Shown piece by piece: positions 40,420 through 48,014 of a DNA stretch of 64,000 nt. Source of the DNA: CAXMMR01 sp963692975 (lineage in GTDB: Bacteria > Pseudomonadota > Alphaproteobacteria > Acetobacterales > Acetobacteraceae); NCBI GenBank assembly GCA_963692975.2, contig CAXMMR010000023.1:124001-188000 (forward strand), read 5' to 3'. The translations under genes and the position numbers were made by a program. The notes beneath the pieces are model-generated. The model was not told where the DNA came from and ran no database searches. It saw nothing but the letters and a program-made list of their open reading frames with translations. Within the stretch, counting starts at the first letter, position 1, and each line of letters opens with the position of its first letter.

Positions 40420-41451
40420 TTGGAAGCCCTGGTCCTAGAGCGCGTCAAGCAACTCGCGTTGCGCGACATCGACCTGCCACGCCGGCTCGGCGCGGATGAT
40501 GTCCGGATCGCGATGCACACTGTCGGCATCTGCGGCAGCGATCTACATTACTACCTGCACGGGCAAATCGGCCCGTTCGTCGTGCGCGAGCCGATGGTGC
40601 TCGGCCATGAAGGCTCCGGCCGGGTGATCGAGGTCGGCGCCAAGGTGCGCAACCTCGCTGTCGGCGAACGCGTTTGCATCGAGCCCGGCGTGCCGGACTG
40701 GTCGTCCAGGGCGTCCCGCCTGGGTCTCTACAACCTCGATCCGTCGCTCACCTTCTGGGCGACGCCGCCCGATCATGGCTGCCTCACTCCCGAGGTCATC
40801 CACCCGGCCAACCTCACCTTCAAGCTGCCGGACGGCGTCTCCTACGCCGAGGGCGCCTTTGTCGAGCCGCTCGCTGTCGGCATGCAGGCGGCGACCAAGG
40901 CGCGTATCCAGCCGGGCCAGGTCGCCGTCGTGCTCGGCGCCGGCACCATCGGCGTGATGACCGCGCTGGCCGCACTTGCCGGCGGCTGCTCGCGCGTGCT
41001 GATCACCGACGTGCAGGACGAGAAGCTCGCCATCGCGGCGCGCTATGACGGCGTCGAGACGGTCAACGTCGCGAAAGAGGCGGCGCTCGATCGGGTGTTG
41101 TCGATGACCGAGGGTTGGGGTGCGGATATCGTGTTCGAGGCGAGCGGCAATCCGCGCGCCTATGAGGGGCTGTTCGATCTCGCCTGCCCGGGCGGCGCGG
41201 TCGTCCTGGTCGGCAATGTTCCCGGGCCGGTCACGGTCGACATCATGGCGGCACTGGTTAAGGAGCTGCGCGTCGAGCACGTGTTTCGATATGCCAACGT
41301 GTTTCCGCGCACGGTGGCCTTGCTCGCCTCCGGCAAGATCGACCTGAAGCCGCTGATCTCGCGAACCTATCCGTTCAGGCAATCGATCGAGGCGTTCGAG
41401 TTCGCCGCTGAGGGGCGTCCCGATGTCGTGAAAGTTCAGATCGAGATGTAA
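40420..41451 (+). CDS. Polyol dehydrogenase (sorbitol/xylitol dehydrogenase-like MDR)
   Basis: 343-residue zinc-dependent medium-chain dehydrogenase of the polyol dehydrogenase group, predicted to oxidise a polyol such as xylitol or sorbitol to the ketose. Catalytic zinc ligands: C38 in GICGSDLHYY and H63-E64 in LGHEGSG, with EP in GAFVEPLAVG. The Rossmann motif is VVLGAGTIGVMTA. The four cysteines of the structural zinc site are replaced (GVPDWSSRASRLGLYNLDP), as in some sorbitol dehydrogenases. The start is TTG 40420, with AAAGGAG 7 nt before. Together with the L-xylulose-reductase-like SDR at 45914 it could convert L-xylulose via xylitol to D-xylulose. Confidence 0.9.
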   Translation: MEALVLERVKQLALRDIDLPRRLGADDVRIAMHTVGICGSDLHYYLHGQIGPFVVREPMVLGHEGSGRVIEVGAKVRNLAVGERVCIEPGVPDWSSRASRLGLYNLDPSLTFWATPPDHGCLTPEVIHPANLTFKLPDGVSYAEGAFVEPLAVGMQAATKARIQPGQVAVVLGAGTIGVMTALAALAGGCSRVLITDVQDEKLAIAARYDGVETVNVAKEAALDRVLSMTEGWGADIVFEASGNPRAYEGLFDLACPGGAVVLVGNVPGPVTVDIMAALVKELRVEHVFRYANVFPRTVALLASGKIDLKPLISRTYPFRQSIEAFEFAAEGRPDVVKVQIEM

Positions 41452-41570
41452 GGAAGCGCTTCTTTTTTAAAAAAAAGAAGCAAAAAACTTTTGGACCCGC
41501 TGTCGCGACTCTTATTAGTGAAAAGTTTTTTGGTTCTTTTTTTCAAGAAAGAACCGCTTCCTTCTGCGCG
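41451..41570. repeat. F2 element, copy 3 (complete)
   Basis: GGAAGC, CTTCTTTTTT/AAAAAAGAAG, CAAAAAACTTTT, spacer, AAAAGTTTTTTG, GGTTCTTTTTTT/AAGAAAGAACC, GCTTCC. It lies between convergent genes; the stop of the ABC ATPase gene is inside its right hairpin region. A textbook bidirectional terminator arrangement. Confidence 0.88.
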
Positions 41571-42664
41571 GCACGCAAACAGGCGCCGTCGGCATCGAAC
41601 AGGTAGCAGAACGTCGCTCGCACGCCGACCTCGAGCGAGGCGGCGCGCTGCACCTCGCCATGGCCATGCGTCTTCACGTCGAGCTTGGTGCCGTCATCGA
41701 GCTCGACATGCGCGAGGATCTCGCCTCCCAGATGCTCGATGAGCAGAGCGCGCCCGCGCAGCAGGGCGTCCGGCTCGCCGCCCGGCGCCTCGCCGATGCC
41801 TAAGTGCTCCGGCCGCATGCCGAGCGTCAGCGTCTGGCCGACGGTGACCTGCTCGGCCGACACCGGAACCACGATCTCGCCACCACCCGGCAGAGTGACG
41901 GCGACGCCCTCGGGGCCGATGTGGCGGACCACCGTCGGGATCAGGTTCATCCGCGGCGAGCCGATGAAGCCGGCGACGAACAGGTTGCGCGGATGACGAT
42001 AGAGCTCGAGCGGCGTGCCGATCTGTTCGATCCGGCCGCGATTGAGCACTGCGATGCGGTCCGCCATCGTCATCGCCTCGACCTGGTCGTGGGTGACGTA
42101 GATCATCGTCGCACCGAGACGCTCATGCAGCGCCACGAGCTCGACGCGCATCTGCACACGCAACTCGGCATCGAGGTTGGATAGCGGCTCGTCGAACAGA
42201 AAGGCTTTCGGGTCGCGCACGATCGACCGACCGATGGCGACGCGCTGGCGCTGACCGCCGGAGAGCTCACGCGGCCGGCGATCTAGCAGGTGGTCGATCT
42301 GCAGCACGCTGCCTGCCTCGGTCACGCGGCGATCGATCTCGGCGGCTTCGGTTTTCGCCACGCGCAGGCCGAAGGCGATGTTCTGCCGCACCGTCATGTG
42401 CGGATACAGAGCGTAGGACTGAAACACCATCGAAACGCCACGGCGGGCCGGCGGCCAGCGCGTCACGTCCTCACCACCGATGCTGATGCGGCCCGAACTC
42501 GGACGCTCGAGCCCGGCGATGCTGCGCAGCAAGGTCGACTTGCCGCAGCCGGACGGGCCGACGAAGACCATGAACTCGCCGTGCTCGACCTGCATCGAAA
42601 TGTCGTTCAGCACGGCGAGTTCACCGAAGGTCTTGGACAGCCGCTCGATCAGCACCTCGGCCAT
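41543..42664 (-). CDS. Sugar ABC transporter ATP-binding protein (UgpC/MsmK/MalK type)
   Basis: 373-residue ATPase that drives CUT1-type sugar importers. Walker A GPSGCGKST at 36-44, signature LSGGQRQRV, Walker B with FLFDEPLSNLDAELR, switch His in YVTHDQVEAM, and C-terminal TOBE/regulatory domain (GSPRMNLIPTVV, LGMRPEHLGIG). It is the only nucleotide-binding subunit in the 35-46 kb locus, and MsmK/UgpC-type ATPases are known to serve several permeases, so it may energise both permease sets. It is divergent from the second binding protein gene; a TTGACA at 42684 lies in the shared 123-bp gap. The last residues (QKEAVLS) are encoded by the F2 element. Confidence 0.94.
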   Translation of the reverse strand: MAEVLIERLSKTFGELAVLNDISMQVEHGEFMVFVGPSGCGKSTLLRSIAGLERPSSGRISIGGEDVTRWPPARRGVSMVFQSYALYPHMTVRQNIAFGLRVAKTEAAEIDRRVTEAGSVLQIDHLLDRRPRELSGGQRQRVAIGRSIVRDPKAFLFDEPLSNLDAELRVQMRVELVALHERLGATMIYVTHDQVEAMTMADRIAVLNRGRIEQIGTPLELYRHPRNLFVAGFIGSPRMNLIPTVVRHIGPEGVAVTLPGGGEIVVPVSAEQVTVGQTLTLGMRPEHLGIGEAPGGEPDALLRGRALLIEHLGGEILAHVELDDGTKLDVKTHGHGEVQRAASLEVGVRATFCYLFDADGACLRAAQKEAVLS

Positions 42665-42683
42665 TCGCACCCTCCATTCGCCG

Positions 42684-42712
42684 TTGACATGCAAGCTGAT
42701 GATAAACTACAT
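42684..42712 (+). promoter_or_regulatory. Putative promoter for the second sugar ABC operon
   Basis: TTGACA at 42684-42689 with CTACAT (42707-42712) 17 bp later, in the A/T-rich part of the divergent ATPase/binding-protein gap. An ACATGC...ACATGC pair (42687 and 42709) overlaps it and may be a regulator site. Assignment by consensus only. Confidence 0.4.
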
Positions 42713-42787
42713 GCCGATACTAAGAAGAACAACTCGCCGTCCGCTCGATCCGTGTGCGAGGCGTCGTCAGACGGGGAGAAAGCGGGC

Positions 42788-44146
42788 ATGAAGAGTTGGG
42801 GTTTTGCAGCGGCCGCCGCCATCGCCTGCTGTTTCGGCGCCGGGTCGGCGCGTGCGCAGGCCTGGTCGCTGGCCGATGCGGCTGCGCCCTACAAAGGCAC
42901 GTCGATCACTGTCGTCGGGCTCGATCGCCCGAGCTACAAGATCGCGCAGGCATTGACGCCGCAGTTCGAGAAAGAGACCGGCATCCATGTTACATGGAAT
43001 ATATTCCCCTACGAGGATACGTTGAAGGAGGAGACTCTCAACTTCGTCTCCAACAGTCAGCAATTCGACGCGATCCTGTCGGACGGCATCTGGTTCGTGA
43101 ACTTTGCCGATCCCGGCTGGGTTCTGCCGCTCAGCCATTTCACTTCGGATGCCAAGCTCGCCGATCCGGCGCTCGACATGAAGGACTTCTTCCCGATCTG
43201 GCTGGCAAGCTACACGCTCGGCAAGACGCTCTACGCGCTGCCCTTCGACAATTACGCCGGGCTGCTGTTCTATAACAAGGCGATGCTGAAGGCAGCGGGC
43301 TTTGATGGCCCTCCCAAGACCTGGGACGAGCTGGCCAACGTCTACGCGCCTAAGCTCACGGACAAGCAGAAGGGCGTTTACGGCTATGCGTTGCAATCGG
43401 CGCGCGGCGAGACGCAGACGGCGGATGCGTTCGCGCGCTTCATGTGGCCCTGGGGCGGCAGCTTCATCAACATCGCCAACAAGACGGTCGAGGTGAACAA
43501 CCCGAAGGCGGTCGCCGGCATCGAGTTCCGCCACTCACTGCTCAAGAGCATGCCGGATGGCATTGTGTCGGATGACCACTCCCAAGTCGTCGAGTTGATG
43601 TCGCAGAAACGGGTTGCGATGATCACCGAGTGGTCGGCGTTCTACACCACGCTCAAGACTTCACCGATGGCGGCTGACCTCGGGATCGCTCCGGAGCCGA
43701 AAGGACCGGCCGGCAGCTTCTCGGCGTTCGGCGGCTTCGCCTACATGGTCAGCTCGCAGGTCGACGTGCAGCACCAGAATGCGGCCTATCTGTTCATTCA
43801 GTGGCTGACGTCCAAGGCGATGGCGCTGCCGTTGATCAAGGGCGGCGCCGTGGTGGCGCGGCAATCGGCTGACACCGATCCGAGCATTCAGGCGAGCAAC
43901 CCGAACCTGGCGCCGATGGTCGAGGCATGGCGCACCGCGGCGGTGCCGGACTGGCGGCCGCAGCTCGAGTGCTACCCGCGCTTTTCCGACATCGTCTCGG
44001 ATTGGGGCTCGCGCATCGAGCTTGGCCAGGTGGCGATCAAGCAGGGGCTCGACAGCATGGCCAAGGACCTGAGCGCAACCATGCAGTCCTCGGGTTGCTG
44101 GGGTAAAAGCAACGACGCCGAGAAGGCGATGAGGCAATACCAGTAA
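42788..44146 (+). CDS. Sugar ABC transporter substrate-binding protein (set 2)
   Basis: 452-residue binding protein. The signal peptide (1-24, ending SARAQA) precedes a family 1 domain: ITVVGLDRPSYKIAQALTPQ, SQQFDAILSDGIWFVNFADP, LYALPFDNYAGLLFYNKAML, VVELMSQKRVAMITEWSAFY and YLFIQWLTSKAMALPLIKGG. The start is ATG 42788 after GGGGAGAAAGCGG. It is the first gene of an operon with two permeases and an L-xylulose-reductase-like SDR, and is divergent from the ATPase gene. It is only distantly similar to the set 1 binding protein, so a different ligand is likely. Confidence 0.93.
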   Translation: MKSWGFAAAAAIACCFGAGSARAQAWSLADAAAPYKGTSITVVGLDRPSYKIAQALTPQFEKETGIHVTWNIFPYEDTLKEETLNFVSNSQQFDAILSDGIWFVNFADPGWVLPLSHFTSDAKLADPALDMKDFFPIWLASYTLGKTLYALPFDNYAGLLFYNKAMLKAAGFDGPPKTWDELANVYAPKLTDKQKGVYGYALQSARGETQTADAFARFMWPWGGSFINIANKTVEVNNPKAVAGIEFRHSLLKSMPDGIVSDDHSQVVELMSQKRVAMITEWSAFYTTLKTSPMAADLGIAPEPKGPAGSFSAFGGFAYMVSSQVDVQHQNAAYLFIQWLTSKAMALPLIKGGAVVARQSADTDPSIQASNPNLAPMVEAWRTAAVPDWRPQLECYPRFSDIVSDWGSRIELGQVAIKQGLDSMAKDLSATMQSSGCWGKSNDAEKAMRQYQ

Positions 44147-44163
44147 GCGACGTTGCGGCCGGA

Positions 44164-45084
44164 ATGCGTGACGTGACGCAGCAGGCCGAGCCGGCGATGC
44201 CATCCCTGCCCGCGCCGTGGCGGCAGCGGATGGAGCCGTGGTTCTTCATTGCACCCTCGGTGCTGCTACTGCTGGCGATCGGCCTGTATCCGACGATCTA
44301 CACGCTGATCGCCTCGTTTCAGCTCTGGGTCCTGGGCATGTCGCCACCCGTCTTCGGCGGCCTGCAGAACTACGTCGGTGCCCTCACCTCCAGCGACTTT
44401 CTGGGCGCAGTGCTGCGCACCCTGGTGCTGATCGTTGTGACCCTGCCGATCGAGTTGCTGCTCGGCATGACGATCGCGCTGGCGCTCGATTCACCGAATT
44501 TCGCCGTGTTGCGGCGGCTGCTGCAGGTGTGCCTGGTAATCCCGATCGCGATCACGCCCTCGGTGGTCGGTTTGCTCTCGCAACTGATGTTCAACGAGCA
44601 GCTTGGTATCATCAACGTGTTCATGCGCGCGGTTGGATTGCCGGCGCTCGACTGGCTGGGGCGGCCGATCGCGGCCTTCGGCACCGTCATGGTCGTTCAG
44701 GTCTGGGAGTGGACACCTTTTGTGGCGCTGGTGTTGTCGGCCGCGCTGTCGACAGTGCCGACCGACATCGACGAGGCGGCGATCCTGGAGACCGAGCGTT
44801 GGTGGCCGCGCTTTCTCGACATCCAATTGCCGTTCCTGTGGCCGGGCATCACCGCGGCATTGGTGTTTCAGACCGCGTTCACGATCAAAGAGTTTGACAT
44901 GATCTACTCGATCGAGCGCGGCGGGCCGGGAACGGCGACCGAGACCGCGGTGATGCAGATCGAGCGCACGGCATTCCGCAGTTTCGACGTCGGCCTCGCC
45001 TCGGCGGAGTCGATCCTAATGCTGGTGCTCTCCATCATCCTTGCCCGCGTCTATATCCGTGCCTTCTATCGCGAGCTGGAGTGA
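44164..45084 (+). CDS. Sugar ABC transporter permease (set 2, MalF type)
   Basis: 306-residue permease, six TM helices, cytosolic N-terminal tail ending PAPWRQRMEPWFFIAPSVLL. The EAA loop is VPTDIDEAAILETERWWPRF. C-terminal IYSIERGGPGTATETAVMQI is the usual MalF-type region. It follows the binding protein gene by 17 nt, and its stop overlaps the GTG of the next permease (45081). Confidence 0.93.
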   Translation: MRDVTQQAEPAMPSLPAPWRQRMEPWFFIAPSVLLLLAIGLYPTIYTLIASFQLWVLGMSPPVFGGLQNYVGALTSSDFLGAVLRTLVLIVVTLPIELLLGMTIALALDSPNFAVLRRLLQVCLVIPIAITPSVVGLLSQLMFNEQLGIINVFMRAVGLPALDWLGRPIAAFGTVMVVQVWEWTPFVALVLSAALSTVPTDIDEAAILETERWWPRFLDIQLPFLWPGITAALVFQTAFTIKEFDMIYSIERGGPGTATETAVMQIERTAFRSFDVGLASAESILMLVLSIILARVYIRAFYRELE

Positions 45085-45917
45085 ACCGGATGGGCGCGCG
45101 GCAGACGGCGTTGCGAGTGCTGCAGGCGACCGGGCTCGTGCTTGCCCTGCTCCTCATCCTGTTCCCGATCTACTGGATGGTCGCCAGCTCGCTGAAGACC
45201 GAAACGCAGCTTTTCCAGATACCGCCGGTTTGGATCTGGACACCAACGCTGGACGCTTATGTCGACGCGCTAGAGAACTCGAACGTGCTGCAGACGCTCG
45301 GCAACTCGGTGATCGTCGTCGGCGCGGCGGTCCTCCTCGGCCTGCTGGTGGGCGCGCCGGCAGCTTACGGCATCGCGCGCTACCGGTTTCGCGGGCGCAA
45401 AGACGTCTGGTTCTGGTATGTGACAAACTGGATGCTGGTGCCGGTTGTCGTTCTGATACCGTTCTATCTGACCGCCTCCAAGTTGCATATGATCAACCAC
45501 CTGATCGTGCTGGTGCTGGTCTATCAGGTGTTCATCGTCCCGCTGATCGTCTGGCTGATGGTCGATCAGTTCAGCGCCGTGCCGATCGCGCTGGAGGAGG
45601 CGGCGGCACTCGATGGGCTTGGTCGCATCGGCATTTTTCTGCGCATCGCGCTGCCGCTGGTGACACCCGGCCTTGCCGTCTCGGCGATCCTGTCCGGCAT
45701 CTTCGCCTGGAACGACTTGCTCTACGCCTTCATTCTGACGCCATCGCCGGCCTCGCGCACCGCCTCCACCGTGGTGCTGTCCTATCTTGGCGGCTACGTG
45801 GTGCCGTGGCCCAAGGTGATGGCGAGTGCGACGTTGGTCTGTGCACCGGTCATCATCGGCGGCGTCATCGTGCATAAATATATCGCCCGCGGCCTGACCA
45901 TGGGCGCGGTCAAGTGA
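45081..45917 (+). CDS. Sugar ABC transporter permease (set 2, MalG type)
   Basis: 278-residue permease, six TM helices. The EAA loop is VPIALEEAAALDGLGRIGIF, followed by ILSGIFAWNDLLYAFILTPS as in MalG-type subunits. The start is GTG 45081 (GTGA overlap) with an ATG three codons later. Its stop overlaps the GTG start of the SDR gene (45914), so the whole operon is translationally coupled. Confidence 0.93.
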   Translation: MNRMGARQTALRVLQATGLVLALLLILFPIYWMVASSLKTETQLFQIPPVWIWTPTLDAYVDALENSNVLQTLGNSVIVVGAAVLLGLLVGAPAAYGIARYRFRGRKDVWFWYVTNWMLVPVVVLIPFYLTASKLHMINHLIVLVLVYQVFIVPLIVWLMVDQFSAVPIALEEAAALDGLGRIGIFLRIALPLVTPGLAVSAILSGIFAWNDLLYAFILTPSPASRTASTVVLSYLGGYVVPWPKVMASATLVCAPVIIGGVIVHKYIARGLTMGAVK

Positions 45918-46639
45918 AGCATGGCGGTCGTCGCGCGCTGGTCACCGGCGCCGGCAAGGGCATCGGCCGTGACACCGTCCGCCGGCTGATCGCCGACGGC
46001 GCCGATGTCGTCGCCCTCAGCCGCCAGGCCGAGGACCTCGCGAGCCTCGCCGAGGAGACGGGTTGCGAGGTCGCCGTCGTCGATCTGGAAGACCTGGAGG
46101 CCGCGGCCGAGGCGGCGCGGCGCGTGTTGCCGATCGACCTGCTGGTGAACAATGCCGGCATCGCGCGTCTGGCGCCGGCGCTCGCGGTGTCGATGGCCGA
46201 TTTCGCGACCGTGCTCGCCGTCAACACCATGGCGCCGTTGCGTCTCGTCCAGGTGGTGGCGGCCGACCTGATCCGGCGCGGCCGGCCTGGCGCCATCGTC
46301 AACGTCTCGTCGATTTCGGCGGCGACCGGCTTTGCCGACCACGCGGCCTACTGCGCCTCGAAGGGTGGCCTGGACGCCATGACCCGTGTGCTCGCCGTCG
46401 AGCTTGGCCCGCACGGCATTCGCGCCAACACGGTCAATCCCGTCGTCACGCTCACGCCGATGGCGGCTCAGGCGTGGTCGGAGCCGGAGAAGTCGGCCGG
46501 CATGCTCCGCCGTATTCCGCTTGGGCGGTTTTGTCAGCCGCAGGATGTGGCCGGGGTGATCAGCTTCCTGCTCAGTGACGATGCGGCGATGCTGAGTGGC
46601 GTTTCACTGGATGTTGATGGCGGGTTTCACGCGGGCTGA
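45914..46639 (+). CDS. SDR oxidoreductase, L-xylulose reductase (DCXR)-like
   Basis: 241-residue short-chain dehydrogenase closely resembling animal dicarbonyl/L-xylulose reductases. The NAD(P) motif is VTGAGKGIGRDTV (10-22); NNAGIARL at 79-86; the catalytic residues are S133 in NVSSIS, Y146 and K150 in YCASK. The C-terminal pattern VNPVVTLTPMA, SEPEKSAGMLRRIPLGRF and SGVSLDVDGGFHAG is that of the DCXR group. It probably interconverts L-xylulose and xylitol. In an operon with ABC set 2 and near the polyol dehydrogenase, it suggests catabolism of L-arabinitol, L-xylulose, xylitol or a related pentitol. Its GTG start overlaps the permease stop. Confidence 0.88.
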   Translation: MKHGGRRALVTGAGKGIGRDTVRRLIADGADVVALSRQAEDLASLAEETGCEVAVVDLEDLEAAAEAARRVLPIDLLVNNAGIARLAPALAVSMADFATVLAVNTMAPLRLVQVVAADLIRRGRPGAIVNVSSISAATGFADHAAYCASKGGLDAMTRVLAVELGPHGIRANTVNPVVTLTPMAAQAWSEPEKSAGMLRRIPLGRFCQPQDVAGVISFLLSDDAAMLSGVSLDVDGGFHAG

Positions 46640-46706
46640 AGGAAGGCGAAGCCTGTAAAATTCATTACGTAAGTAATGGGGGTCTGGGGCCTCGGGCCCC
46701 AGCAGT
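46638..46706. repeat. Partial F1 element
   Basis: GGAAGGCGAAGCCTGTAAAA, ATTCATTACG, then GGGTCTGGGGCCTCGGGCCC: an internally shortened F1 copy in which the outer CCAGGGGC hairpin is lost. It follows the SDR stop. Confidence 0.7.
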
Positions 46707-47205
46707 GCGCCATCGCCCGCTGTGCCACGAGATCCAGCGCCCGCAGCGAAGGCACGATCCGCGCTAGCATGATAGTAAATCGCTCGTCGCGCGGCTTCTT
46801 CGCGGTGGTGGGCACAGCCAGCGTGAGGAGCTGATCCAACGCGGATTGCAGGCCAGTCTCGCTGGCGCTCGGTAGCCTGGCTGAAGCACCTCCCACCAGG
46901 TCACCAGCCGCTATCACCGCAACGTGAGTACGGCGAGCAAAGTGGCGGGCGGGAACGGCTCTAGGTCGCCGTAGCCGTTTAGTTTTCTCTCGGTCAATCC
47001 CCGAGCTGTTCTCCATCCCCCCGATGCCTAGCACGACGCTTCCGAGCTTATTGGGTCTCCTACCTTGATCGACCTTTTGGGTGGGGACCCGTGTGACCGC
47101 GTCCTATCATTGAAGCTAGACCGCATACTTGGCGCAGCTCTTGATATGCTTCTGCTACAGCCGCCGAGATCCCCCGTCGAATGGCAACAAAGCATTGAAA
47201 ACATT
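46707..47205. other. 500-bp stretch without a supported gene, 3' of tRNA-Glu
   Basis: A weak minus-strand frame (about 46710-47034) reads RDERFTIMLARIVPSLRALD, protein-like but not recognised. I see no complete gene. It abuts the 3' end of the tRNA, a usual integration position, so it may be the edge of an old insertion; no direct repeat of the tRNA end was found within reach. Confidence 0.35.
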
Positions 47206-47281
47206 TGGCGTCCCGTAGGGGATTCGAACCCCTGTTACCGCCGTGAGAGGGCGGTGTCCTGGGCCTCTAGACGAACGGGAC
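47206..47281 (-). tRNA. tRNA-Glu (CTC)
   Basis: 76-nt cloverleaf including an encoded CCA (TGG at 47206-47208 on the + strand). Acceptor GTCCCGT pairs with ACGGGAC; D arm TCGTCTAGAGGCCCAGGA; anticodon stem CCGCC/GGCGG with loop CTCTCAC giving anticodon CTC; T arm CAGGGGTTCGAATCCCCTA. The sequence is nearly that of E. coli tRNA-Glu except for the anticodon and acceptor. Confidence 0.97.
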
Positions 47282-47377
47282 GTCTGGTGAGCGCGGGTGG
47301 AACAAGCCGTGCCACCCGCGGGCCGGCGTCGAGTCTCTAAGGCAGGCGGGCAGCGTCCGCAACCCCGTTGCAGGCGC

Positions 47378-47953
47378 TCAGGCGACCAGCCAGTCGGCCT
47401 CGATTGCCGCGGCCGCATCCTCCTCGGCCGGCAGCCGGAACAGCGCCCGGCGGTTGCCCTCGCGCGACAGCAGCAGGTGCTCGATGCTGGTCAGCGTCAC
47501 GTCGATCACCATGAACGCCGAGTAGGCCGCCGCCTCGTCCTGATCGGCAGGCGGCGGGCCATGCAGCACCGAGGAGGGGGCGGCGCCGACCTGGTAGGTG
47601 GCGCGGCTGTGCTCGCCCAGCGCCGACCATTCCGCCTCGGCGCGCGCGTCCCGGCCGTGCAGGCGGGCGGCGCCGAGGAGGCGGAGCTGGACCTTGCTCG
47701 CATCGTCCCAGACGTGCAGCTCGACCGCGGATCGGGCCTCGATCTGCGCCACCTTGGGAGAGCGGGCATCGGTGTGCACGGTCAGCCGGCGCCGGCCGCG
47801 TTCGAAGCCGCGCACCACCACCGAGCGAAGCCTTGGCGCGCCGTCGGCCAGCGTGCCCAGCGTCAGCACGTGGAATGGCGAGCCTGGGTCTGCGGCGCCG
47901 GCCTCCAGCAGGCCGAAGATGGTGTCGAGCAGGCAGGCGAGGGCCTCGTCCAT
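47378..47953 (-). CDS. Pyridoxamine 5'-phosphate oxidase (PNPOx)-like flavin-binding protein
   Basis: 191-residue split-barrel flavoprotein. N-terminal SPFHVLTLGTLADGAPRLRS and VVVRGFERGRRRLTVHTDAR with SPKVAQIEARSAVELHVWD match the FMN-binding part of PNPOx-like proteins; the C-terminal half (ATYQVGAAPSSVLHGPP, FMVIDVTLTSIEHLLLSREG) is the form seen in proteins annotated as putative general oxidases rather than true PdxH. It probably binds FMN or F420-like cofactors. It is divergent from malate synthase, with only 61 nt between starts. The physiological role is unknown. Confidence 0.82.
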   Translation of the reverse strand: MDEALACLLDTIFGLLEAGAADPGSPFHVLTLGTLADGAPRLRSVVVRGFERGRRRLTVHTDARSPKVAQIEARSAVELHVWDDASKVQLRLLGAARLHGRDARAEAEWSALGEHSRATYQVGAAPSSVLHGPPPADQDEAAAYSAFMVIDVTLTSIEHLLLSREGNRRALFRLPAEEDAAAAIEADWLVA

Positions 47954-48014
47954 GGCGGCTTTCCTGATGCTGACTTGCTGCGGCCGCGATGGACCTGGCG
48001 GGGGTCGAGGGATA

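Noticed and set aside
46627..47034. A 135-codon minus-strand frame next to tRNA-Glu
   Set aside because: Its end is a translated F1 fragment and its N-terminal part has no recognisable features; at most a remnant.
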